From positions 1-64,000 of the forward strand of contig NZ_JAFEUL010000014.1 in assembly GCF_016901225.1 (NCBI RefSeq): a stretch of DNA of 64,000 nt, given 5' to 3'. Below, piece by piece: positions 28,360 to 36,803 of this stretch. The notes below the pieces were generated by a model, which saw nothing but the letters and a program-made list of their open reading frames with translations, searched no databases and was not told where the DNA came from. The stretch is from Actibacterium sp. 188UL27-1. GTDB lineage: Bacteria; Pseudomonadota; Alphaproteobacteria; Rhodobacterales; Rhodobacteraceae. Position numbers and translations under genes: made by a program. The first letter of the stretch is position 1. Every line of letters starts with the position of its first letter.

Positions 28360-28650
28360 ATGAGTATTTGGGTCACGTTGAACCTGGAGGTCGCGACTGA
28401 TAAAGCTGCGGCGCTGCAAGGCTTTCTGGAGGAAAAATTACCGACCGTCCGTGGCTTTGCCGGGGCGCTGTCGGTCACGGTTTATCAGGATCCTGAAAGC
28501 CCCAGGATGCTGATCCTGGAGGAATGGATGTCCAGACAACATCATCAGGATTATATCGCCGCCATTACGGAAAACGGGGTCATGGCGCAGTTGGCCGGTT
28601 TCATGGCCGCACCGCCGCGTATCGAGTATTTCACGCGATCGGTGATCTGA
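28360..28650 (+). CDS. Antibiotic biosynthesis monooxygenase (ABM) domain protein
   Basis: 96 aa starting MSIWVTLNLEVATDKAA behind AAAGGAGA. A single ABM ferredoxin-like domain: strand VTLNLEV, helix ALQGFLEEKLP, then ALSVTVYQDPESPRMLILEEW and an HHQDYI helix. Members are small dimeric cofactor-free oxygenases or degradation-pathway accessory proteins; the substrate cannot be read from the sequence. It is divergent from the AraC regulator and converges on the cupin operon. Confidence 0.82.
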   Translation: MSIWVTLNLEVATDKAAALQGFLEEKLPTVRGFAGALSVTVYQDPESPRMLILEEWMSRQHHQDYIAAITENGVMAQLAGFMAAPPRIEYFTRSVI

Positions 28651-28698
28651 TCGGCGCGGCGGGACGGTTGGCTCCGTCGGGAGCCAACCCAAGGGAAG

Positions 28699-29679
28699 CT
28701 ATGAGTGTCCTGTCCAGGTCGGGCCCGCCGGGTCATCTGTCGCGGTCACGCGGTAAAGGCTTGCTTCACCGGTCATGGAGGGGGTCAGCGCGTGGGCCTC
28801 GTTGGGGTTGAGCAAGCAGGTATCGCCCGGATTAAGGACGGTCTCGCCCCCTTGCCAGTTCAGCTTCCAATGGCCGCGCACCGGCATCAGCACGGTATGC
28901 TTATCTCGGCTCATCATGTCAGGCGGCAGCGACCTGCGGGTCAGGAAATCCACCTCGAATCCGGGCTTGTCTGGCAGCAGTGCATCCGCGCCGATCACCT
29001 GTGCCGGGGCCGTGGCCGACAGCGCCACAAGATCCCAGTACCGGGCGACATGGCCCGGGATCACCGCATCAACCGGCAATTCCGGATAGCTGGCCAGGGC
29101 CGTGTCTGACAGGATGGGCATGGGGGAGAGGCCATCGGGCAAAACCTCACCCTTCGCGCTATCATAAAGCACGCCGTTCTCTCCCAGAACCAAGCCGTGG
29201 GCGCGAGCCTCTTCGATCACTTGCGGGGCCCAGGTCACACCGCCGCCTGCATCATCCCCGCCCAGGATGGCCATGATCATCCCGTAATCGGTGCCGACAT
29301 TTTCGAACCCGCGGAAGATGCCGGTGGGAATGTTGAATATGTCGCCTTCATTGGCGATCAAAGATCCGGCATCGCCATACCGCCCCCAAAAGAAGCGCCA
29401 GCGGCCTTTCAGGACAAAAAACACCTCTGCCGTGGTGTGGGAATGCAGGCTGTTGCGACAATTGGGTGGCTGGCCCGCCGCGCCGATGTTAAATCCGGGC
29501 GTTTCGCGAATATGCACATGCTGGTCGGGGCTTTCGGACACGCCGCCGCCGATGATCGTGAAGTTTTCCTTCCGGTCGCTGCCCGGCGTATGGGCGTCGA
29601 TGAAGGCGGTCTTGCAGGGCTTCAGGTCGCCATACCGCACGATCCGTGCCTCGATCCCGGTTGTGCTCTGGTCCAGCAT
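28699..29679 (-). CDS. Double-cupin domain protein
   Basis: 326 aa. The first cupin is around residues 60-150, with NSLHSHTTAEVFFVLKGRW supplying the H-x-H and Glu metal ligands. The second is near residues 245-310 (KHTVLMPVRGHWKLNWQGG, NPGDTCLLNPNEAHAL). Such bicupins include dioxygenases and sugar isomerases; the second domain lacks obvious metal ligands and may be structural. It is last in a leftward operon with an SDR, a LacI regulator and an HpsN-like dehydrogenase, and has a GGAGA ribosome-binding site. Substrate unknown. Confidence 0.75.
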   Translation of the reverse strand: MLDQSTTGIEARIVRYGDLKPCKTAFIDAHTPGSDRKENFTIIGGGVSESPDQHVHIRETPGFNIGAAGQPPNCRNSLHSHTTAEVFFVLKGRWRFFWGRYGDAGSLIANEGDIFNIPTGIFRGFENVGTDYGMIMAILGGDDAGGGVTWAPQVIEEARAHGLVLGENGVLYDSAKGEVLPDGLSPMPILSDTALASYPELPVDAVIPGHVARYWDLVALSATAPAQVIGADALLPDKPGFEVDFLTRRSLPPDMMSRDKHTVLMPVRGHWKLNWQGGETVLNPGDTCLLNPNEAHALTPSMTGEASLYRVTATDDPAGPTWTGHS

Positions 29680-29700
29680 TGTGTCTCCTTCGCGCTGCGG

Positions 29701-30477
29701 TCAGGCCGCCGTCCAGCCACCATCGACCATCAGGGCCGATCCGGTGATCAGGGCAGAGGCGTCAGAGGCCAGAAATTGCACGGCCCCCATGATATCTTCG
29801 ACTTCACCGACCCGGCCCAGCAGGATCTTGTCTTCGATCCAGGCGCGGCGTTCGGGGTTGTCAAATGTGGGTTTGGTCAGGGCCGTCAGAATGAAGGTCG
29901 GGCAGATTGTATTGACCCGGATGCCCGCAGGACCCCATTCGATGGCCATGGATTTGGTGAAGCCTTCGACGGCGTGTTTGGTGGCGGAATAGACGGCGCG
30001 GTCGATTCCGCCGACTTGCGCCATCTGGCTGGAGATATTGATCAATGATCCCGGCTTGCCTGCCGCCGCCAGACCGCTTGCGACGGCACGGGTCATGAAA
30101 TAGGCGCCCTTGAAGTTTAGATCCGACACGAGATCGAAATCCGCCTCCGTCGTTTCAACCGCAGGGCTGTGCTTGGCGACACCGGCGGAGTTCACCAGAA
30201 TATCGAAGGGGCCATGTTCCGCGATCAAGGCCTCGGTCGCCGGGATGTCGGCGGCATCTAGCATCAGTGCAGTGGCCGTGTGGCCCGCCGCTGTCATTTC
30301 TGCCACCAAGGCGTTCAACTTGTCGGCTGACCGGGCCGCGGCGACCACATGGGCGCCCGCCTCCGCCAGCGCCGCAGCACAGGCCCGACCGATGCCTGAA
30401 GAGGCACCCGCCACCAGGGCGACCTTGCCGTCAAGCCGCATCGATGGGGTTCGGGGCAGGGGGTTAGGTCTGGTCAT
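29701..30477 (-). CDS. Short-chain dehydrogenase/reductase
   Basis: About 258 aa, classical SDR: cofactor motif GASSGIGRA, NSAGVAKHS (NNAG-type), INISSQM with the catalytic Ser, and YSATKHA with Tyr/Lys. The start at MTRPNPLPRTP (30477) overlaps the end of the LacI gene by 14 bases, so coupling is likely; MRLDGKVALVAG (30441) is an alternative start. The sequence resembles gluconate or 2-keto-3-deoxygluconate-type SDRs. By context it acts with the HpsN-like dehydrogenase and the cupin on a polyol, sugar acid or sulfonate. Confidence 0.88.
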   Translation of the reverse strand: MTRPNPLPRTPSMRLDGKVALVAGASSGIGRACAAALAEAGAHVVAAARSADKLNALVAEMTAAGHTATALMLDAADIPATEALIAEHGPFDILVNSAGVAKHSPAVETTEADFDLVSDLNFKGAYFMTRAVASGLAAAGKPGSLINISSQMAQVGGIDRAVYSATKHAVEGFTKSMAIEWGPAGIRVNTICPTFILTALTKPTFDNPERRAWIEDKILLGRVGEVEDIMGAVQFLASDASALITGSALMVDGGWTAA

Positions 30478-31498
30478 TCTGCGAGTCTTTCGTTCTGTCG
30501 CGGGTGGTGCCGCGTTCAATAAGTTCGCTGGTGATCTTGACATGGCGCACGGGCATGGCGGCTCCGCTGATCATCTGCATCAGCATATCGACGGTGGCGT
30601 CAACCATCCGGTTCGCAGGTTGGCACAGGGTTGTCATGTTGAAATCCTGCCAGGCAGCCATCTTTACGTCATCATAGCCGATGATCGAGACATCGCCGGG
30701 GATATCCAAGGCCAATTCGTGGCGCAACACCTCCATCACGGCAAAGGCCATGTGATCATTGCCCACGAAAACTGCGTCGGGGCAGTCGGGTGTTGCAAAG
30801 ACCTGTCGCGTCACAACCTTGGCATGGTCCCGGTCATAATGGCTGTCGATGCAAGCCACAGGTGTTTGCCCGGGATCGGCCAGCCCGGCGAGAAATCCGT
30901 TCATGCGGTCAAGGCCCGTCAGGGATCCTTGCCAGCCCGAGACATGGGCGATCCGTTTATGTCCCCGGCGCACCAGCAGATGTGCGGTTTTGCGACCACC
31001 CTCAAAATTGGCGGCCGTCACCTTAGGGATCATCGCATCCTCTTGACCGCGGTTGAACAGGACCAGGGGGATCCCTGGGCGGTCCAACTCCCGCGTCAGA
31101 GACAAGGTGGCACTGATCGAGGCGAGGATCATCCCCGCAACCTGCAGCCCCATAATGTCTTTTACAACGCTATCGACGTTGTTTTCGTCGTTCGAAGCGG
31201 TGACCAGCAGCGCATGGTAACCGCGTGCCTTGAGGCAGGTCGAAAACCGCTCAATCGCTTCGGCATAGAACGGGTTCTCAAGGTAGGCGACGACCAGACC
31301 GATGATGTTGGACCGGCCCGTGATCATGGCGCGTACCAAGGTGTTGTGCCGATATCCCAGCGCGGTGGCGGCCTCCATCATGCGGGCCCGCATGGCCGGA
31401 GAGACCCGGGCGTCGGAGGCAAAGACACGGCCAACGGTTGGCTGGCTCACACCGGTCGCCCGTGCCACATCCACCGATGTCACCTTACCGCATGTCAT
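30464..31498 (-). CDS. LacI-family transcriptional regulator
   Basis: 344 aa. Helix-turn-helix SVDVARATGVSQPTVGRVFA, hinge HNTLVRAMITGRSN, then a sensor domain (IIGLVVAYLENPFYAEAIER; GDVSIIGYDDVKMAAWQDFN). It lies inside a catabolic operon between the HpsN-like dehydrogenase and the SDR. Two GCGTAAGCT direct repeats 17 bases apart lie about 25-50 bases upstream of its start and could be its binding site. Confidence 0.9.
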   Translation of the reverse strand: MTCGKVTSVDVARATGVSQPTVGRVFASDARVSPAMRARMMEAATALGYRHNTLVRAMITGRSNIIGLVVAYLENPFYAEAIERFSTCLKARGYHALLVTASNDENNVDSVVKDIMGLQVAGMILASISATLSLTRELDRPGIPLVLFNRGQEDAMIPKVTAANFEGGRKTAHLLVRRGHKRIAHVSGWQGSLTGLDRMNGFLAGLADPGQTPVACIDSHYDRDHAKVVTRQVFATPDCPDAVFVGNDHMAFAVMEVLRHELALDIPGDVSIIGYDDVKMAAWQDFNMTTLCQPANRMVDATVDMLMQMISGAAMPVRHVKITSELIERGTTRDRTKDSQNDQT

Positions 31499-31522
31499 GA
31501 TCTGCCCTATTCCGTCTCCATC

Positions 31523-31548
31523 GCGTAAGCTGTGCCTAAGCGTAAGCT
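31523..31548. promoter_or_regulatory. Direct repeat GCGTAAGCT, possible operator
   Basis: GCGTAAGCT occurs at 31523-31531 and 31540-31548, 17 bases apart, in the 100-base gap between the HpsN-like gene and the LacI gene. The spacing is about 1.6 helical turns. The arrangement is direct rather than palindromic, which is unusual for LacI proteins, so function is only a guess. Confidence 0.3.
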
Positions 31549-31598
31549 ACCGGTCGCAAAATCCGGTCTGAGCTGCCTGACACACATCGCCGTCCTCC

Positions 31599-32918
31599 TC
31601 AGCCTGGCAGCGTGGCCGCCCCTGCATAGGGAACATTCACCCCGCCATAGCGGCGCACCCGCACATTGCATTGCTCGGCATGGCCGGCAAACCCTTCCAG
31701 CAAGCACAGGCGGGAGCCATAGGCGCCGATCTTTGCCGCCGCCTCATCCGTCGTGATCTTTTGATAACTGTGGGTTTTCAGGAATTTGCCGACCCAAAGA
31801 CCACCTGTGTAGCGTCCGGCCTTCTTGGTCGGCAGCGTGTGGTTGGTGCCGATCACCTTGTCCCCGTTGGCGACATTGGTGCGTGGGCCCAGGAACAGTG
31901 CGCCGTAGCAGGTCATCTTCTTCAGGAACCAGTCATCGCGGTCGGTCATCACCTGCACATGCTCGCTGGCGATGTCATCGGCAACGGCCAGCATGTCGTC
32001 ATAACCATTGCAAAGGATGACCTCCCCGTAATCCCGCCAACTCACTTTTGCCGTGTCGGCGGTTGGCAGGATCTCCAACAGGCGGTCAATCTCAGCCAAT
32101 GCGCCCTCGGCCAGTTTGCGCGAGTTCGTCACCAGAACGGCGGGGCTGTTATAGCCATGCTCGGCCTGGCCCAGCAGATCGGTCGCCACCATCTCGGCAT
32201 CGACGGTGTCATCGGCGATGACCATGGTTTCGGTCGGCCCGGCGAACAGATCGATGCCAACGCGCCCAAATAGCTGCCGCTTTGCTTCGGCCACGAAGGC
32301 ATTGCCAGGACCGACCAGCAAATGCACCGGATCAATCGTTTCCGTCCCCAGAGCCATCGCGCCCACAGCCTGAATGCCGCCCAGAACATGGATCTCATGC
32401 GCGCCGCCCAGATGCATGGCGGCGATCACGGCGGGGTTTGGCTCTCCGTTGAACGGCGGGGTACAGGCCACGATCCGCGGCACACCGGCGACCTGCGCCG
32501 TTGCGACCGACATATGGGCCGAGGCGACCATGGGGAACTTGCCCCCGGGTACGTAGCAGCCCACCGACTGTACGGGGATGTTCTTGTGTCCCAGGATCAC
32601 GCCCGGCATCGTTTCCACCTCGATATCGGTCATCGAATCCCGCTGGGCCTGGGCAAAGACCCGCACCTGTTGCTGGGCGAACCGGATATCGGCCATGTCA
32701 CTGTCCGACACCTTGGCCATCAGGGCCGCAATCTCATCCGCGCTCAGCCGGTAGCTGTCCCGGTCGTAGCTGTCGAACTTGTTGGCGAGTTCGCGCACCG
32801 CCGCATCGCCGCGCGTTTCGATATCTTTGAGGGTCCCGGCCACGATTTGCGCCGTCTTGGCATCGTCTGCCGCTCGGTCAGCCTCGGGTTTGCCGGATTT
32901 GAGATATTCGATGGTCAT
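31599..32918 (-). CDS. Histidinol-dehydrogenase-family enzyme (sulfopropanediol dehydrogenase/HpsN-like)
   Basis: About 439 aa, NAD-dependent dehydrogenase of the HisD superfamily with start [14 protein letters not shown]. Family marks: [20 protein letters not shown], the [16 protein letters not shown] loop, [15 protein letters not shown] and the Zn-site region [15 protein letters not shown]. It is not beside other his genes, and its opening matches the group annotated as sulfopropanediol 3-dehydrogenase (HpsN) in Roseobacters. That group oxidises 2,3-dihydroxypropane-sulfonate, but other polyols are possible. It was fed by a TRAP transporter now decayed upstream. Confidence 0.85.
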   Translation of the reverse strand: MTIEYLKSGKPEADRAADDAKTAQIVAGTLKDIETRGDAAVRELANKFDSYDRDSYRLSADEIAALMAKVSDSDMADIRFAQQQVRVFAQAQRDSMTDIEVETMPGVILGHKNIPVQSVGCYVPGGKFPMVASAHMSVATAQVAGVPRIVACTPPFNGEPNPAVIAAMHLGGAHEIHVLGGIQAVGAMALGTETIDPVHLLVGPGNAFVAEAKRQLFGRVGIDLFAGPTETMVIADDTVDAEMVATDLLGQAEHGYNSPAVLVTNSRKLAEGALAEIDRLLEILPTADTAKVSWRDYGEVILCNGYDDMLAVADDIASEHVQVMTDRDDWFLKKMTCYGALFLGPRTNVANGDKVIGTNHTLPTKKAGRYTGGLWVGKFLKTHSYQKITTDEAAAKIGAYGSRLCLLEGFAGHAEQCNVRVRRYGGVNVPYAGAATLPG

Positions 32919-32978
32919 GTCCGTCACAGCCTTTCGAAAGGTACAAGTTTGTGGAGGGCTGCCTTGGCCGACCCGAAT

Positions 32979-33221
32979 TCAGCCGTCATAGACCGGCGAG
33001 ATCCGGGGCAAGGCGAGCGAGAGAATGGGGATATAGGCGACGATCAACAATGCCACGATCATCTTGCTTTGCGTGGGGGGCAACACGATCTGCACCAGCG
33101 CAGGCGGGATCTGTTCCAACGCGATACCTGTCCAGGAAATGGCGGTAAGGACCAGCAAGATTATCGCCCCCAATATGGTGACGATGACCGTAGGCTCGAA
33201 CCACTCTTCCAGAAATTGCAT
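32979..33221 (-). pseudogene. TRAP transporter large permease (DctM) remnant
   Basis: 80 residues consisting of WFEPTVIVTILGAIILLVLT, then ISWTGIALEQIPPALVQIVL, then MIVALLIVAYIPILSLALPR. These resemble non-adjacent parts of a DctM protein (normally about 430 aa), with the end matching the DctM C-terminus. Most of the gene has been removed by internal deletion. It lies only 19 bases from the dctP remnant, so the small permease dctQ is completely gone. Confidence 0.6.
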
Positions 33222-33240
33222 CGTTTCGCCCCGAATCTGA

Positions 33241-33950
33241 CTACGATACGGCGGTTATGAACATGTCGTAAAAGCCATCCGCGACCTTGGTGCGGATATT
33301 GGCTGTAATCGCGCCGTCCATGCTATCGCAGGAGCGCTTTTTGTCCGCGACCGGTCGCTCGTTGAGGACCAGACCTGCCTCTTTCAACTCACGCTGCTTT
33401 GCCATCGTCTCTGCCGGTATCTCATCAACCAGCGCGCGGCTTTTATTGCCGAGGCCATCGTACCAGTTCAAATCGGCCATCCACAGTTCGGGCCAATAGA
33501 CATGACCGGTCAGGGAACCATATTTCTGCGCCTCACGGCACCGCTGGATCACCATGGAACTCATCACGCTTTCTGCCTATCGATCAGGCTTTGCCGGAGC
33601 GAGGAGTAGATCTCCCCCCAGGTCTGCGGCAAAGGCACCGCATCAATGGAGTGCCCGGCTTTGCGGCTATCAATCGGCGCCCGGTCATTGATGCACCTGC
33701 GGCCCCCCAGTTCCATGAAGCGCATATTGTTGATGCAGCCATCCGACCGCGTCTCAAGCTGCTCTTCGAAATAGCCGAATGCCTGGTACAGGGGGCAGTT
33801 TTCAGGCGTTGCATGCCCAATTCGGGTCGTCGTGTCCGCCAGGGCCGAAGATGCCACGACAGCGCCAAGCGCCAATCCAAGAATGGGCATGTGCTTGATG
33901 ATTTTCGCCTCCCACGGATCCGCAGCTTTGCGCGTTGTATAGGTATGCAA
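33241..33950 (-). pseudogene. TRAP transporter substrate-binding protein (DctP) pseudogene
   Basis: Two overlapping frames together cover most of a DctP. The upstream frame (33950-33564) has a signal peptide (MPILGLALGAVVASSALA), TRIGHATPENCPLYQAFGYF and later VPLPQTWGEIYSSLRQSLID. The downstream frame (33567-33241) continues REAQKYGSLTGHVYWPELW and MADLNWYDGLGNKSRALVDE. They are joined by a frameshift near 33565. An internal deletion is also evident between NNMRFMELGG and RAPIDS, because the binding-domain middle is too short. A real DctP is about 330 aa and continuous. Confidence 0.75.
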
Positions 33951-34021
33951 GTACGTACACGTGAATATTTTCTGAAATCAATCCCTTTTTGAATTCCTAT
34001 GCAAAACCCAGGTAGGGGTTG

Positions 34022-35860
34022 TTAGGTGACGATCAGTCCAGCGGATTGGCGATGCCACAATCGGGCATAGAGGCCGTCCTGCGCTAACAGATCGGCATGG
34101 ACGCCATTTTGGACAATCGCGCCATCATCCAGCACGAGTATCCTGTCCATCTGAGCAATGGTCGAAAGACGGTGCGCGATGGCGATGACCGTCTTACCCT
34201 TCATCATACCATAAAGCGTTTGCTGGATCTGGGCCTCGACCTCGCTATCCAGTGCGCTTGTCGCCTCGTCGAGTATCAAGATCGGCGCATCTTTCAGGAT
34301 CACGCGGGCCAAGGCGATACGTTGACGCTGCCCACCCGACAGCTTTACGCCGCGCTCTCCGACATGGGCATCGTAGCCGGATTTGCCGAAACTGTCCCGC
34401 AGGTCATCGATGAAATCATGGGCTTTGGCCTGGCGGGCCGCGGCTATCATTTGCGCCTCACTCGCATCGGGGCGGCCATACATGATGTTGTCGCGGATCG
34501 ACCGGTGCAGCAGCATGCTATCTTGTTGCACCATGCCGATCTGCGCGCGCAGGCTGTCCTGGCTGACGGTGGCGATGTCGCGTCCATCGATCAGGATTTG
34601 ACCACCCTCGGGATCGTAAAGACGCAAGATCGCCTTGACCAAGGTGGACTTTCCGGCGCCGGAGCGACCCACTAGCCCGACCCGTTCACCGGGGGCAATT
34701 GTGAAACTGATATTCTGGATCCCGCCACCGGTGCGCCCGTAATTGTGGGTCAGATTGCAGACCTCGATCCGGCCGCCGGACAGCGGCAAGGTTCCAGCGG
34801 TTGGCGCATCGATCAGGCCAATGGGCTGAGCTACGGTCTCCATCCCCTCGGATATGATGCCAAGCGCGCGGAAGAATGCGGACAAGGCCGCCAAGATCCA
34901 GCCGGTCATCGCATTGATCCGAAGGGCCAGCGCCCCGGCAGCGGCGACGACGCCGACAGTGGCGGTGCCGTTGGTCCACATCACCAGGGACCAACCGATG
35001 ATGCCTGCGATCAGCACACCGTTCAGCACGACAAGACCCGCATCCATAGCTGTGACGATGCGATTTTCGGCCATGTAGGTCCTGCGATGATTTTCGAGGA
35101 TGCCAACGGCTGTATCCGTCTCCCGGCTGGTATGGGAAAACAGTTTGACCGAATTGATGTTGGCATAGCTGTCAACGACAAAGCCAAGGGTGCGGCTGCG
35201 CGCGGCGGAACTGGCACGGGCAGCGGGCCGTATCCGTTTCAATGACCAGCGCAGCAGTACAGCGTAAAGGATCAGCCAAAGGCCTAGCGGGATCAGCAAC
35301 ATCGGATGGGCATTGGCCAGCAACACACCAGCGCCGACCAAATAGGCCACGGTGAAGGCCAGCGCGTTCATGATCTGAAACACGAGGTCACCCGTTGCAG
35401 CGGGCATCTGCACCACGCGGTTGGCGATGCGGCCCGCAAAATCGGCTTCGAACCAGCCGACGGGTTGGCGCAGGACATGGCAATGCGACCGCCACCGTCC
35501 CAAAGCGGCAACATTGGGCTGGATGGCGTTTTTGATCAGCGCGGTATCCAGGGTTTGGATCGCGGGCCGCATGATCAGGACAAAGATCAACACCGCGATC
35601 AGTTCCCAGCTGTGGTTGGCCCAGAATGTGGCAGGGGAGGCTCCGGCCAGCAGGTCGACCAAACGGCCCAGATAAAAGATCAAGACCAACTCTGCCGCGG
35701 CAGTGGCAAAGGCGGTGCAGGCATTCAGCGCAAGCAGCCTGCGAAAGGGGCGCATCATCGACCAGATGAACGGGCCGATCCGGTTGGGAGGGACGTCATG
35801 CTGCGGCTCGGCCGTGTACGGATCAACGAGGTTCTCGAAGAATTGGAATATCCGCGTCAC
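34022..35860 (-). CDS. ABC exporter, fused membrane and ATPase domains
   Basis: 612 aa: six membrane helices in residues 30-340, then an ATP-binding domain with Walker A GLVGRSGAGKSTLV, signature VKLSGGQRQRIALARVI, Walker B ILILDEATSALDSE and H-loop IAIAHRLSTIAQMD. This is the MsbA/multidrug half-transporter layout, working as a homodimer or with a partner. The frame opens with GTG. Substrate unknown. It is a single gene separated from both the decayed TRAP locus and the alginate locus. Confidence 0.9.
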   Translation of the reverse strand: MTRIFQFFENLVDPYTAEPQHDVPPNRIGPFIWSMMRPFRRLLALNACTAFATAAAELVLIFYLGRLVDLLAGASPATFWANHSWELIAVLIFVLIMRPAIQTLDTALIKNAIQPNVAALGRWRSHCHVLRQPVGWFEADFAGRIANRVVQMPAATGDLVFQIMNALAFTVAYLVGAGVLLANAHPMLLIPLGLWLILYAVLLRWSLKRIRPAARASSAARSRTLGFVVDSYANINSVKLFSHTSRETDTAVGILENHRRTYMAENRIVTAMDAGLVVLNGVLIAGIIGWSLVMWTNGTATVGVVAAAGALALRINAMTGWILAALSAFFRALGIISEGMETVAQPIGLIDAPTAGTLPLSGGRIEVCNLTHNYGRTGGGIQNISFTIAPGERVGLVGRSGAGKSTLVKAILRLYDPEGGQILIDGRDIATVSQDSLRAQIGMVQQDSMLLHRSIRDNIMYGRPDASEAQMIAAARQAKAHDFIDDLRDSFGKSGYDAHVGERGVKLSGGQRQRIALARVILKDAPILILDEATSALDSEVEAQIQQTLYGMMKGKTVIAIAHRLSTIAQMDRILVLDDGAIVQNGVHADLLAQDGLYARLWHRQSAGLIVT

Positions 35861-36001
35861 CGGGGGAGGCTCACTTCAATGGTCCGGGGGGCCGTGCGTT
35901 AGATAGCCATATTAGAATGCCGCGGCCGGTTTTGCCACCAAGGGACGGCTGCTCAATTGGTCGCGCCATTCCCGCCCAGCTTCTGAAATCGCCGCCGCTA
36001 A

Positions 36002-36019
36002 CCTGCGCTCAGACGCAGG
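36002..36019. terminator. Possible hairpin after the alginate operon
   Basis: CCTGCG-CTCAGA-CGCAGG forms a six-base stem 20 bases past the stop of the last alginate-operon gene. No T-run follows on the leftward strand, so this is at most a weak or Rho-assisted terminator. Confidence 0.35.
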
Positions 36020-36038
36020 CTAACGGGCAAGCTTGGTG

Positions 36039-36782
36039 TCAGGAGAAGAGCAGGCCGCCATTGATATCCACATTCGCCCCCGTGATGTAGGAACCGTCAC
36101 TTGAGGCAAGGAACGCGACCAGATTGGCAACCTCATCCGACTGGCCTTCGCGCTTTAGTGGCGTGTTGCCGGCCACTGCGGTGCGCACTTCAGGCTTAGT
36201 GAAAACGTTGTGAAAATCGGTGTCGATCATGCCGGGGCAGACGCCGTTCACGCGGATATCGGGGGCCAGTTCCTTGGCCAGGCCACGCGTCCAGGTCAGC
36301 AACGCCCCCTTGGATGCCGCATAGACCGAGGCACCAGGACCGCCGCCATCCCGTGCTGCCTGGCTGACGATGTTGACGATTGCACCATCTGTCATGTGTT
36401 GCAGTACGGCATTTGTCAGCAGGAAAGTCGAGGTCACGTTCAGATCCATGACCGTGTTCCAATGTTCCAGCGACATTTCCGTCACCTTGACCCGGGCGAC
36501 AAGTCCGCCGGTATTATTGACCAGCACGTCGATTCCGCCGAATTCCGCTGCGGTGCGGTCCGCAAGGGCGCGGGCCTCATCAGCCTTGGTCATGTCACCC
36601 TGCATTGCGAAAGCCCGCCCACCTGCGGCCTTGATCTCGGCCACTGTCGCGTCGGCTCCGTCAGAGGATGAGAAGTAGTTGACCGCAACCGCAGCCCCGG
36701 CCGCCGCCAATTTCAGGGCGCAGGCCCGCCCGATATCGCGGCCAGCCCCGGTGACGATTGCTGTTTTGCCTTTAAGGTTCAT
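36039..36782 (-). CDS. SDR oxidoreductase, probable DEH (alginate monomer) reductase
   Basis: 247 aa classical SDR: TGAGRDIGRACALKLA, NNTGGLVARVKV, IVNIVSQAARDGGG, YAASKGALL and the ending ITGANVDINGG. GGAAAAAG lies before the ATG. It is the last gene of the alginate operon, 21 bases after the PL15 lyase. NAD(P)H-dependent SDRs in this position reduce 4-deoxy-L-erythro-5-hexoseulose uronate to 2-keto-3-deoxy-gluconate. That assignment rests on context, since KDG kinase and aldolase genes are not in the window. Confidence 0.85.
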   Translation of the reverse strand: MNLKGKTAIVTGAGRDIGRACALKLAAAGAAVAVNYFSSSDGADATVAEIKAAGGRAFAMQGDMTKADEARALADRTAAEFGGIDVLVNNTGGLVARVKVTEMSLEHWNTVMDLNVTSTFLLTNAVLQHMTDGAIVNIVSQAARDGGGPGASVYAASKGALLTWTRGLAKELAPDIRVNGVCPGMIDTDFHNVFTKPEVRTAVAGNTPLKREGQSDEVANLVAFLASSDGSYITGANVDINGGLLFS

Positions 36783-36803
36783 TCTTTTTCCTTTGGTCTC
36801 AAT

